DNA from: an uncultured Oscillospiraceae bacterium
GTDB taxonomy: Bacteria > Bacillota > Clostridia > Oscillospirales > Ruminococcaceae
DNA length: 64,000 nucleotides
Direction of reading: 5' to 3'
Assembly (NCBI GenBank): GCA_934464775.1
Contig: CAKSKG010000007.1
Span: 45,410-109,409, forward strand
Under the pieces are notes generated by a model. The model did not search any database. It saw only the letters and a list, made by a program, of their open reading frames with translations, and had not been told where the DNA came from. Positions 46,042-53,504 of this stretch are shown one piece after another. The translations under genes and the position numbers were made by a program. Every line of letters begins with the position of its first letter. Position 1 is the stretch's first letter.

Positions 46042-46668
46042 TCAGTCTATCTTTCCGAAGGAATTGAAGGGGAAGAATCTGAATACCACCTTGCCGAGTA
46101 TCTCGTCCTCGGGAACAAAGCCCACCATGGAGCTGCGGCTGTCAGTGGAATTCATTCTGTTGTCGCCCATTACAAATACATAGCCTTCGGGAACCGTTAC
46201 GGGATAATTGTGTCCGCCCTCGTCACGTCTTGTAAGATCCTTTATATAAGGTTCGTCAAGGACCTGACCGTCCACCGACACTTCACCCGTGGAAAAATCA
46301 ATATTGACTTCCTGTCCGCCCTTTGCGATAACACGCTTTACGATAGCCTTGTTCAGACCGGGAAGAGCCTCAAGCTCGCCGTTTGAGTCATAAACATAGC
46401 CGTTCTCGCTGTTGATGATAACAATATCCCCTGCCTCGGGAGTATAGAAAAGATGTGATACGATAAGCTTGTCGCCGTCCGTGAGGGTATTGTTCATGGA
46501 ATCTCCGTCAACAAATGCCTCTCTCAGCACGAATGTGAAAAGCAATATCACGGCAAAGAAAGCAAATACGATGGTTTCCACCCATTCGAGAAGCTCCTCA
46601 TAGGGGTTGCCGTTTTTCTTGGACGCATCTTCGTCCAGCGCTTCGTAGTTAATCTCGTAATTTGCCAT
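46042..46668 (-). CDS. lepB: Signal peptidase I
   Basis: Removes Sec/Tat signal peptides on the outer face of the membrane. 208 residues: one transmembrane segment (about 31-49), catalytic Ser57 in VDGDSMNNTL, general base Lys111 in AIVKRVIAKGG, and GDNRMNSTDSR. AAAGGAACG is the ribosome binding site. Confidence 0.95.
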   Translation of the reverse strand: MANYEINYEALDEDASKKNGNPYEELLEWVETIVFAFFAVILLFTFVLREAFVDGDSMNNTLTDGDKLIVSHLFYTPEAGDIVIINSENGYVYDSNGELEALPGLNKAIVKRVIAKGGQEVNIDFSTGEVSVDGQVLDEPYIKDLTRRDEGGHNYPVTVPEGYVFVMGDNRMNSTDSRSSMVGFVPEDEILGKVVFRFFPFNSFGKID

Positions 46669-46721
46669 AATACAACCGTTCCTTTCAATATGTTATGTTA
46701 CAATTTTGCGGACAGTATAGC

Positions 46722-46742
46722 AAAAAAGGGACTTGCGTCCCT
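46722..46742 (-). terminator. Terminator of rplS
   Basis: Minus strand AGGGAC/GTCCCT with loop GCAA, followed by TTTTTTG. It may be partial, since lepB usually shares the transcript. Confidence 0.85.
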
Positions 46743-46782
46743 CTAAAGCCTGAATGGATATTCAAAAGAAAGCGATCAGATA

Positions 46783-47127
46783 TTACTTGATCTGCTCCTT
46801 GACCTTGGCAGCCTTACCAACTCTGCCTCTTACATAGTAGAGCTTGCTGCGGCGAACCTTACCGTGTCTGATAACCTGTACGCTGTCGATTACGGGAGAG
46901 TGAAGAGGGAATACTCTTTCAATTCCGCAGCCGTGAGCTACACGTCTAACTGTGAAAGTTTCGCTGATGCCGCCGTGCTTCTTGGCAATTACAGTACCCT
47001 CAAAAGCCTGGATTCTGTACTTGTCGCCTTCCTTGATTCTTACGTTAACCTTAACTGTATCGCCGACCTCTACAACGGGTGCGTTTTCCTTAAGGCTGCT
47101 GTTGCTGATAAGCTTTAATGCGTCCAT
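46783..47127 (-). CDS. rplS: 50S ribosomal protein L19
   Basis: 114 residues with the L19 pattern DTVKVNVRIKEGDKYRIQ, FEGTVIAKKHGGISETFTVRR and GKVRRSKLYYVRGRVGKAA. ATG follows GGAGG. It has its own promoter and a structured leader. Confidence 0.97.
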   Translation of the reverse strand: MDALKLISNSSLKENAPVVEVGDTVKVNVRIKEGDKYRIQAFEGTVIAKKHGGISETFTVRRVAHGCGIERVFPLHSPVIDSVQVIRHGKVRRSKLYYVRGRVGKAAKVKEQIK

Positions 47128-47288
47128 TCTGAAATTCCTCCATATTTTAAGACATTCTTAACTCTTTTTACCTCCGTTTTTCAGCACACGGGAAGAGCAG
47201 CGGACTGTCTGTTTTAATGTATTTCCCTTTATCGGGGAAAGGCATTAAACCCGCGCACAGCCAAAACTGCGCACGAACCTTAAATGCA
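47128..47288 (-). promoter_or_regulatory. Structured 5' leader of rplS, possibly the L19 leader
   Basis: About 160 nt between the promoter and rplS. On the minus strand it folds into GTGCGCAG/CTGTGCGC (8 bp) and a longer TTTAATG/CATTAAA stem with inner CCTTTCCCC/GGG pairing. A conserved L19 autoregulatory leader is known in Firmicutes at this position; I match it by position and structure only. Confidence 0.55.
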
Positions 47289-47294
47289 TAATAT

Positions 47295-47323
47295 ATTTTA
47301 TCACACTTTGCGTCAGATTTCAA
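47295..47323 (-). promoter_or_regulatory. Promoter of rplS
   Basis: Minus strand -35 TTGAAA (47318-47323), 17-bp spacer, -10 TAAAAT (47295-47300). Confidence 0.8.
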
Positions 47324-47367
47324 GTATCTTTGAAACGGTTTTGCAGCCGCCGCAAAATATCTCCGAT

Positions 47368-48048
47368 TTATACAAATTCTCTGTTATCATTGCAAAGTAT
47401 TTTTGTACGTTTTATATACAGATTTTCAACATTTACAGCTTTTTCGGCGCATTTTTCGGCAAATGAATCCATCATTGCCAATGGGTTGACTGTCATATCG
47501 TTTCCCGCAGGCAGACGGCAGCCGATCACCGCATTTCCGTCCTTTTCCTCTGCCGAAAGTATCGTTACAAAAGGCTTGATATCCACGGAAACTATTTCCT
47601 TTTTCTTATTTTTCCTGTGTATCTCAACGTGCTCCGCCGACATGAACGCATTGAACATATCAAGGGCATTTTCCGCTCCGCAGCCGAAGCTTATGATATA
47701 TTCGGCACCCTTGATATCCTTGTTCGTATCCTTTGGTGAATACACGTCAACGATCCGTATTCCCACGGGCAGCGCAGCATTCAGCCTGTCCTTTATCTCA
47801 TCAAAGGATATATCTTCCACCGTATAAAAATCCATTGCCTCGCAGCCGCTTGATATTCCCAGCGAAAGGGGCAGCGGGAAATTGAGGTATATCCTTGGAT
47901 TGAAGCCCTCGCTGTACCACACGGGTATTCCCGATCTTTTTATTGCCCTCTGCATTGTCCGCAGCAGATCAAGGTGAGATATATATACCGCCCTGTCCTC
48001 TTTTGAAAATCTTGCTCTTACTTCAGTTCTATTATCCAAAACATTCAC
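47368..48048 (-). CDS. Radical SAM-associated protein (DUF2344/TIGR03936 type)
   Basis: 226 residues beginning with VRARFSKEDRAVYISHLDLLRTMQRAI and SEGFNPRIYLNFPLPLSLG, typical of DUF2344. The family is nearly always next to, or fused to, the B12-binding radical SAM protein encoded just upstream, with which it overlaps by 17 bp here. The joint reaction is not established; a tRNA or rRNA modification role is sometimes suggested. Confidence 0.9.
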   Translation of the reverse strand: MNVLDNRTEVRARFSKEDRAVYISHLDLLRTMQRAIKRSGIPVWYSEGFNPRIYLNFPLPLSLGISSGCEAMDFYTVEDISFDEIKDRLNAALPVGIRIVDVYSPKDTNKDIKGAEYIISFGCGAENALDMFNAFMSAEHVEIHRKNKKKEIVSVDIKPFVTILSAEEKDGNAVIGCRLPAGNDMTVNPLAMMDSFAEKCAEKAVNVENLYIKRTKILCNDNREFV

Positions 48049-49888
48049 GTCCCGTCGCTTTGCTTACTCCGCAGCCGGAGCATCTCTCACGGCAGTTAAA
48101 TGTTGTCACCGCTTCGTGAGCCTTTTTATTTTCCCTTACAAGGAAAGCCTTTGACACCATGTAATCCAGATGATCCCACGGCATTACTTCATCATAGCTG
48201 CGCAGACGGTTGGCATAGAATGCCATGTCCGCTCCCGTTTCCACAAAAGCCTTCTGCCATACGTCAAAATGATAATACTCGTCCCAGCCGTCAAACTTGC
48301 AGCCCATTTTCCATGCACTGTATATAGTATCGCAAAGACGGCGGTCGCCTCTTGCCAGTGCAGCTTCAAGAATGCTCACATCATAATGATGATAGCTGAT
48401 ATTTATATATCTCTTGTTCTTTGCGGCGTCAAGCAGAAGATGCTGCTTTCTCTTTATCTCCGCCTCGGTGCACTGAGGCTCAAACTCAAAGGGAGTAAAG
48501 GGCTTCGGCACAAAGGTAGCGCAGCTTATGGATATAGTCAGCCTTGAATCCCTGCCCTTGGGACGGTTGGGGTTCTGATAGAAAAGATCCGCAATACGGT
48601 CGGCAAGCTCGATTATTCCCACGATATCCTCATCGCGCTCATCAGGCAGTCCAAGCATAAAGTACAGCTTTACCTGATTATATCCGCCGCTGAATGCCAG
48701 CTTGCAGGCGCTCATGATATTGTCCTCGGTGATGTTTTTGTTGATAACGTCACGGAGACGCTGTGTGCCTGCTTCGGGAGCAAAGGTCAGACCGCTCTTG
48801 CGGACCTTTTTCAGCTGCTCCATGATATCTCCGCTGAACTTGTCGATACGCATGGACGGAAGCGCAAGATTTATTCTTTCGCCCTCGGTATACTGTGTAA
48901 GCTCGTCCAGCAGATTGTCTATATCGGAAAAGTCACTGGTGGAAAGTGAGGAAAGGGATATCTCCTCATAGCCTGTGGATTCGCACAGACATTTTGCCTC
49001 TCTGCAAACGGTGTCCGTGGTCTTTTCACGGAACGGACGGTAAATAAATCCTGCCTGACAGAATCTGCACCCTCTGATGCAGCCCCGCAGCACCTCCACA
49101 ATAGCTCTGTCATGAACTATCTCTGAAAAAGGCACAACGAACTCCTCGGGATAGAACACGCTGTCCATATCCTTGATTATGCGCTTTCTCACCTTTTCTG
49201 AAGCGTGGGGATCATTGGGCTTCACGGCACAGACCGTTCCGTCCTCATTGTATGAAACATCGTAGAACTCGGGAACATATATACCCTCCACCTCGGCTAT
49301 CCTTTCAAGATATGCCTTTCGGGAATATGCGCCGCTTTTCTTCATATCATTATAGATATCCATTATTTCAAGGTTGACTTCCTCGCCCTCTCCGATAATG
49401 AAGAAATCAAAAAAGTCAGCCAGCGGCTCGGGATTGCAGACGCAGGGACCGCCGCCGCATACCAGCGGACAGCTGTCATCTCTGTCACGGGCAAACATGG
49501 GCACCTGTGCCAGATCCAGCATATTTAAAATATTGGTATAGCTAAGCTCATACTGGATCGTGAAACCGATAAAATCAAATTCCTTTATGGGATCAAGGCT
49601 TTCCAGCCCGTAAAGCGGGATATCATTCTCACGCATGAGCTGTTCAAAATCAACTCCCGGCGCAAAAACACGCTCGCACCAGAAATTCTCACGGCGGTTT
49701 TTCAGCGAATAAAGTATCTTCATTCCAAGATGAGACATTCCGATATCATATGAATCGGGGAAACAGAACGCAAAGCGCACGTCCACCTTATTTTTATCCT
49801 TGACCACGCTGTTAAGCTCTCCGCCGATATATCTTGACGGAGATTTTACTTTCATCAGCAGCGGTTCTATTTTTTCTCTGTTAGTCAT
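48032..49888 (-). CDS. B12-binding-domain radical SAM protein (TIGR03960 family)
   Basis: 618 residues: an N-terminal B12-binding-like domain (RFAFCFPDSYDIGMSHLGMKIL), a radical SAM domain with EVLRGCIRGCRFCQAGF (CxxxCxxC), and a C-terminal region ending with GCGVSKATGRECFG. Forms a two-gene unit with the downstream DUF2344 protein. Reaction unknown. Confidence 0.9.
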   Translation of the reverse strand: MTNREKIEPLLMKVKSPSRYIGGELNSVVKDKNKVDVRFAFCFPDSYDIGMSHLGMKILYSLKNRRENFWCERVFAPGVDFEQLMRENDIPLYGLESLDPIKEFDFIGFTIQYELSYTNILNMLDLAQVPMFARDRDDSCPLVCGGGPCVCNPEPLADFFDFFIIGEGEEVNLEIMDIYNDMKKSGAYSRKAYLERIAEVEGIYVPEFYDVSYNEDGTVCAVKPNDPHASEKVRKRIIKDMDSVFYPEEFVVPFSEIVHDRAIVEVLRGCIRGCRFCQAGFIYRPFREKTTDTVCREAKCLCESTGYEEISLSSLSTSDFSDIDNLLDELTQYTEGERINLALPSMRIDKFSGDIMEQLKKVRKSGLTFAPEAGTQRLRDVINKNITEDNIMSACKLAFSGGYNQVKLYFMLGLPDERDEDIVGIIELADRIADLFYQNPNRPKGRDSRLTISISCATFVPKPFTPFEFEPQCTEAEIKRKQHLLLDAAKNKRYINISYHHYDVSILEAALARGDRRLCDTIYSAWKMGCKFDGWDEYYHFDVWQKAFVETGADMAFYANRLRSYDEVMPWDHLDYMVSKAFLVRENKKAHEAVTTFNCRERCSGCGVSKATGRECFG

Positions 49889-49928
49889 TTCAGGTTTTCC
49901 TTTCGGGCATTTTATGCTGATATTTTTT

Positions 49929-49957
49929 ATTATACCATATTAATATGAATTTTTCAA
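49929..49957 (-). promoter_or_regulatory. Promoter of the radical SAM pair
   Basis: Minus strand -35 TTGAAA (49952-49957), 17-bp spacer, extended -10 TGGTATAAT (TATAAT 49929-49934). Confidence 0.85.
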
Positions 49958-49961
49958 GGCA

Positions 49962-50000
49962 AAAACAAAACAGGCAGGATATCCGTTATGATATCCTGCC
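49962..50000 (-). terminator. Terminator of the Rpn locus
   Basis: GGCAGGATATC with its complement, 11 bp, followed on the minus strand by TGTTTTGTTTTT. Lies 8 bp past the stop of the 74-residue tail gene. Confidence 0.88.
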
Positions 50001-50007
50001 CGAAATT

Positions 50008-50232
50008 TTATTGGTTCGTTCCGGAAATGATCCTGCTTATCTGTTCATCGCTCATTCCCAAGGCTTTCATATTGGCTATTATTTCGGCTTCTTTATCGGC
50101 TGCACCTTTTGCTCTGGCTTCCGCCCTTGCATTTTTCATTGCAGAAGCTTCGTCATGCAATGCCTTTTCACGCATTCTTGCTCGCTCTCTTAATAAGCTC
50201 TGCTCACTCCAATCATATATTACATTTGCCAT
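50008..50232 (-). CDS. Stand-alone copy of the Rpn C-terminal tail (antitoxin-like candidate)
   Basis: 74 residues that match only the last 80 or so residues of the nuclease encoded immediately upstream: both share ARMREKALHDEASAMKNA and EAEIIANMKALGMSDEQIS, and the DNA is nearly identical in these stretches. The small protein lacks the GLEKGLEKG insert and has its own ends (MANVIYDWSEQ, IISGTNQ). It starts 4 bp after the nuclease stop; its own ribosome binding site is weak (GGGAAAG), so translation is likely coupled. Mostly helical, charged, coiled-coil-like. It may be an antitoxin, a multimerising tail, or a relic of a deleted second Rpn gene. Confidence 0.75.
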   Translation of the reverse strand: MANVIYDWSEQSLLRERARMREKALHDEASAMKNARAEARAKGAADKEAEIIANMKALGMSDEQISRIISGTNQ

Positions 50233-50236
50233 TTTA

Positions 50237-50518
50237 TCACAGCTTTCCCAAAATAATTTTGCTTATCTGTTCATCGCTCATTCCCAAGGCTTTCATATTG
50301 GCTATTATTTCGGCTTCTTTATTTGCAGCACCTTTTTCTAAGCCCTTTTCCAAGCCCTTTGCCATACCTTCTGCTCTTGCATTTTTCATTGCAGATGCTT
50401 CATCATGCAGTGCCTTTTCACGCATTCTTGCGAACTCTCTTATACGGGTGTCCTCGCTCATATCGTATATAACATTTACCGCTTTTTTCATGATCGGTAT
50501 ATCGGTCTGTCTTATCAT
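50237..50518 (-). CDS. Predicted internal translation product of the Rpn gene (C-terminal 93 residues)
   Basis: Inside the nuclease gene, minus strand GAGGAGG (50527-50533) is followed after 8 nt by an in-frame ATG (50516-50518), encoding MIRQTDIPIMKKAVNVIYD and on to the nuclease C-terminus. This is as good as the start sites of most genes here. The product would match the extent of the separate 74-residue gene plus some 20 residues. Small C-terminal RpnS products are reported for E. coli Rpn genes; that this one is made is inference. Confidence 0.55.
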   Translation of the reverse strand: MIRQTDIPIMKKAVNVIYDMSEDTRIREFARMREKALHDEASAMKNARAEGMAKGLEKGLEKGAANKEAEIIANMKALGMSDEQISKIILGKL

Positions 50519-51070
50519 ATTCAGTGCCTCCTCATTATCGGCATTTATAAACTGGAGCCAAAGCTCGCAGCTGTTGTTCGGATTCGGCTTCTTTCCGACC
50601 TTTTTCAGTTCAAAGAAATGCATACTGAACTTATCGGAAAAAACCTCGTCCGTGCCCTTTATCATTGCCGCAACTTCCGTATGATAATCACTTCCGGAAA
50701 ACATATTGAAATTGATTATATTTATAGTTATCGTCTGCTTCAGCTCACTGTAATCCTCGCCGCTTTTCAGCTCGGACGTATACAGCTTTGCCCAATAGAA
50801 AAGCGTTCTGTCACGGTAATCCGCATCGTTTTTCACCTGTATCTCAACATTCACAAGCCTGTTGTCCACAGTCAGGCTAAGATCAAGCCTGCTGAATTTG
50901 CCCGCAATGCTCTCGGGCGGCATTTCGGGATTATTTACCACGATCTCGGTAATGCTCTCCGTCGGAATGTTGAGCATACTCGCCACAAAGGACTGAAGCA
51001 GATCCTTATTATCCGTAAAAAGCTTCTTAAAAATGATATCCAGCTTTGCAGATACCACATCTCTTCCCAT
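50237..51070 (-). CDS. Rpn-family PD-(D/E)XK nuclease / putative transposase (PDDEXK_2)
   Basis: 277 residues. The N-terminal two thirds are a PD-(D/E)XK nuclease of the Rpn/YhgA type: KLDIIFKKLFTDNKDLLQSF at the start, then Asp63 in RLDLSL and Glu76/Gln78 in VEIQVKND as predicted catalytic residues. The tail (about 185-277) is helical, with GMAKGLEKGLEKG repeats. Family members are linked to RecA-independent recombination and, in Escherichia coli, to phage defence with an intragenic antitoxin. A strong internal start (50518) lies before the tail. It has its own promoter and a GGGAGG site. Confidence 0.88.
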   Translation of the reverse strand: MGRDVVSAKLDIIFKKLFTDNKDLLQSFVASMLNIPTESITEIVVNNPEMPPESIAGKFSRLDLSLTVDNRLVNVEIQVKNDADYRDRTLFYWAKLYTSELKSGEDYSELKQTITINIINFNMFSGSDYHTEVAAMIKGTDEVFSDKFSMHFFELKKVGKKPNPNNSCELWLQFINADNEEALNMIRQTDIPIMKKAVNVIYDMSEDTRIREFARMREKALHDEASAMKNARAEGMAKGLEKGLEKGAANKEAEIIANMKALGMSDEQISKIILGKL

Positions 51071-51100
51071 CGGTACCGCCTCCCGTTATTTACTGCTTAT

Positions 51101-51129
51101 ATTATACCACATATCCGAAAAGTTTGCAA
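51101..51129 (-). promoter_or_regulatory. Promoter of the Rpn locus
   Basis: Minus strand -35 TTGCAA (51124-51129), 17-bp spacer, extended -10 TGGTATAAT (TATAAT 51101-51106). The spacer contains TTTTCGGATATG. The 51071-51398 gap holds this promoter and the MITE. Confidence 0.9.
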
Positions 51130-51205
51130 TACATTTGCAATATAAAAGCATTTGACAAAAAACATATTATGTACTATAATATCAGCAAATCACAGCAAAA
51201 ACTAA

Positions 51206-51366
51206 GAACCTGTCTTCACAAGCATATGCGCACGTCTTTTCGGCAAATTTTGCCGCAGACTGCGTTAAAAATCCTTGCCGGGCGACAGCCCGCCTGCGGA
51301 TTTTTGCCTTGTCTGCAACAAAATTATGCTCGAAAATCCGCACACATTTCTTATGAAGACAGGTTC
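51206..51366. mobile_element. 161-bp MITE, copy 2
   Basis: Inverse-orientation copy of the element at 16618-16778, same length, terminal repeats GAACCTGTCTTC / GAAGACAGGTTC, and flanked by a 3-bp duplication TAA (51203-51205 and 51367-51369). The core differs slightly: it has GGGCGACAGCCC in place of a GCATGCTGCCGCATGG segment. It sits between the divergent Rpn and PARG-like genes and ends 33 bp before the PARG start, so it may supply or displace that gene's promoter. Confidence 0.9.
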
Positions 51367-51398
51367 TAAACACATATATAAAGGAGACAAATTGCATT

Positions 51399-52241
51399 AT
51401 GTTTATAAACAAAAGAGACGAAAACATCAGCGTATTTGAAGATACAATGCAGATGATAAAGGCAAGCACTGCGCTCACCTCTGCCGTAGAAAATTCCACT
51501 AAAAACACCGTGATATACCATGAACCCGCAAAACAGGCATATCCCAAAGACCGAAAAACGACCGTGGACGTCACAACGGAACGTTCCTTTCAAGCCGCAT
51601 TCAGACTTTCACAAAAATACAGCGGCAAAAGGCTCGCCGTTCTGAATTTCGCCTCCGCAACAAATCCCGGCGGCGGAGTCACAAGGGGAAGCTCGGCACA
51701 GGAAGAGGGCTTATGCAGATGCTCCACTCTTTATCCCTGCCTTAATACATACAGGCTGAAAAATGAATTTTACTATGTAAACCGTGCAAAACACAGCGCT
51801 GTTTATTCCGATGTATGCATATACACTCCCGATGTGCTCATTATAAAATCGGACACGTCCTCTCCCGAAAGACTGCCCGAAAATCAATGGCTGAATGTTG
51901 ACATCATAACCTGTGCCGCACCGAATCTGCGTCCACAGCCAAGCAACAGCATGAATCCCAATGCGGGAGCACCCGTAAAGCTCAGTGACAAAGAACTGCT
52001 TGACTTGCATATAAACAGAGGCAGGAATATTCTTTCCTCAGCTGCGGAAAATAAAGCCGATGCGGTAATTCTCGGCGCTTTCGGCTGCGGAGCATTCCGA
52101 AATGACCCGAAGATCGTCTCGCAGGCATACAAAACGCTCTGCGGTGAATTTGACGGCGTATTTGATGAACTGTGCTTTGCGATATACTGCTCCGCAAAGG
52201 AAACCGCAAACTATGACGCTTTCAAAGCCGCTCTGCTGTGA
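51399..52241 (+). CDS. Bacterial PARG-like protein (TIGR02452 family)
   Basis: Macrodomain-type hydrolase predicted to remove ADP-ribose. 280 residues, with the bacterial PARG signature GGG-X7-QEE: NPGGGVTRGSSAQEEGL (GGG 91-93, QEE 101-103), plus an N-terminal TTERSFQAA and a C-terminal AVILGAFGCGAFRNDP typical of the family. The Glu pair is intact, so it is likely active. GGAG is 13 nt before the ATG. It is a single gene next to a MITE and the Rpn locus. Substrate proteins or nucleic acids are unknown. Confidence 0.88.
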   Translation: MFINKRDENISVFEDTMQMIKASTALTSAVENSTKNTVIYHEPAKQAYPKDRKTTVDVTTERSFQAAFRLSQKYSGKRLAVLNFASATNPGGGVTRGSSAQEEGLCRCSTLYPCLNTYRLKNEFYYVNRAKHSAVYSDVCIYTPDVLIIKSDTSSPERLPENQWLNVDIITCAAPNLRPQPSNSMNPNAGAPVKLSDKELLDLHINRGRNILSSAAENKADAVILGAFGCGAFRNDPKIVSQAYKTLCGEFDGVFDELCFAIYCSAKETANYDAFKAALL

Positions 52242-52311
52242 TCGGAAGCAATTCTTAGTAAATCTGTATGCAAATCTTACGATTTAATGCTTTTATTTGT
52301 TAAAAAAGCAA

Positions 52312-52341
52312 TTGACACACCGTGTTACAGTGTGCTATTAT
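52312..52341 (+). promoter_or_regulatory. Promoter with dyad for the substrate-binding lipoprotein
   Basis: -35 TTGACA (52312-52317), 18-bp spacer, -10 TATTAT (52336-52341). The spacer holds CACAC/GTGTG arms (52316-52334) that could be an operator. Confidence 0.75.
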
Positions 52342-52389
52342 ATTAAAGTATAGAAATCGGTGCATATGCACCATTTGGAGGAAAAGAAT

Positions 52390-53424
52390 ATGAAGATCAA
52401 AAAGCTTATATCGGCAGCAGCCGCTGCTATGCTGTGCCTTTCAATGTTCACAGCCTGCGGCAGCACATCGGACAATTCTGCGGATACTTCCGCAGCAGGC
52501 GATGCTCCCGCAGCATCTGACGGCGAAAAGTACAAGATCGGTGTTATCCAGATCGTTGAGCACACCTCTCTGAATACTATCCGTGATGCATTCACAGAGC
52601 AGATGAAGGAACTGGGCTATATCGACGGCGAAAATGCAGAGTTTGAATATCAGTCCGCACAGGGCGAGGTAACTACCGCAAACTCCATTATCCAGAGCTT
52701 CCAGAGCGACGGAAAGGACATTATCGTTGCTATCGCAACTCCCACAGCTCAGGCAGCCGCTTCCGCTTCCGACGAGATCCCCGTTGTTTTCTCCGCAGTA
52801 ACAGACCCCGTTGCTGCAGGTCTTGTTGACAGCCTTGAAAGCACAGGCAGAAACATCACAGGTACTTCCGACAAGCTCCAGATAAACCTTATCCTTGATT
52901 TTGCAACAAGCCTTACACCTATCCAGACTCTCGGATTCCTTTACAATCCCGGCGAAGCAAACTCCGTTTCCTGCCTCGAAGAAGTAAAGGCTTACTGCGA
53001 CGAGCACGGCATCACAGTTGTTGAAAAGGCAGTTTCCAACACATCTGAAGTTCAGCAGGCAGCTCAGGTAATGTTCGACGAGGTAGACGCCGGCTTCTCC
53101 CCTATCGACAACACGGTAGCAACTGCTATGGCTGCGGTTTCCGAAGCTGCAAAGGAAGCAAAGAAGCCCATGTACGTAGGCGCTGACTCCATGGTTATGG
53201 ACGGCGGCTTCGCAACTCTCGGCATCGACTACACAGACCTCGGCAAGGAAACAGCCAACATGGCTGACCAGATCCTCAAGGGTGAAAAGAAGCCCTCCGA
53301 GATCCCCGTAAAGGTATTCGATACAGACCTTCACAAGTATGTGAACAAGACCGTTGCAGAGGCTATCGGCGTTACTATCCCCGATGATGTCCTCAACGAT
53401 GAGAACGCTGTAATCGTTGAATAA
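52390..53424 (+). CDS. ABC transporter substrate-binding lipoprotein (TrpX-like family)
   Basis: 344 residues with a lipoprotein signal peptide (lipobox FTAC, then a Ser/Asp/Ala linker) and the ABC_sub_bind fold: YKIGVIQIVEHTSLNTIRDAF, AIATPTAQAAASA and GADSMVMDGGFATLGIDY. Relatives bind tryptophan or other amino acids. ATG 52390 follows GGAGG; the longer frame from 52360 has no site. The usual permease and ATPase genes do not follow: a terminator comes at 53448 and the strand switches. It may work with a transporter elsewhere. Confidence 0.92.
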   Translation: MKIKKLISAAAAAMLCLSMFTACGSTSDNSADTSAAGDAPAASDGEKYKIGVIQIVEHTSLNTIRDAFTEQMKELGYIDGENAEFEYQSAQGEVTTANSIIQSFQSDGKDIIVAIATPTAQAAASASDEIPVVFSAVTDPVAAGLVDSLESTGRNITGTSDKLQINLILDFATSLTPIQTLGFLYNPGEANSVSCLEEVKAYCDEHGITVVEKAVSNTSEVQQAAQVMFDEVDAGFSPIDNTVATAMAAVSEAAKEAKKPMYVGADSMVMDGGFATLGIDYTDLGKETANMADQILKGEKKPSEIPVKVFDTDLHKYVNKTVAEAIGVTIPDDVLNDENAVIVE

Positions 53425-53447
53425 TCTCGGCTGACACTAAAAAAATT

Positions 53448-53484
53448 ATCCCGTCCGTTTCATATGAATCGGACGGGATTTTTA
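53448..53484. terminator. Bidirectional terminator
   Basis: ATCCCGTCCG and CGGACGGGAT arms with a 12-nt loop; A-run left, TTTTT right. Serves the lipoprotein gene and the convergent methyltransferase gene. Confidence 0.92.
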
Positions 53485-53504
53485 TTTGTCTTATAAGCTT
53501 TTAT

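Noticed and set aside
51182..51574. Minus-strand frame across the MITE and PARG-like gene
   Set aside because: Its similarity to a frame at 16605-16904 comes only from the shared MITE, not from a protein.
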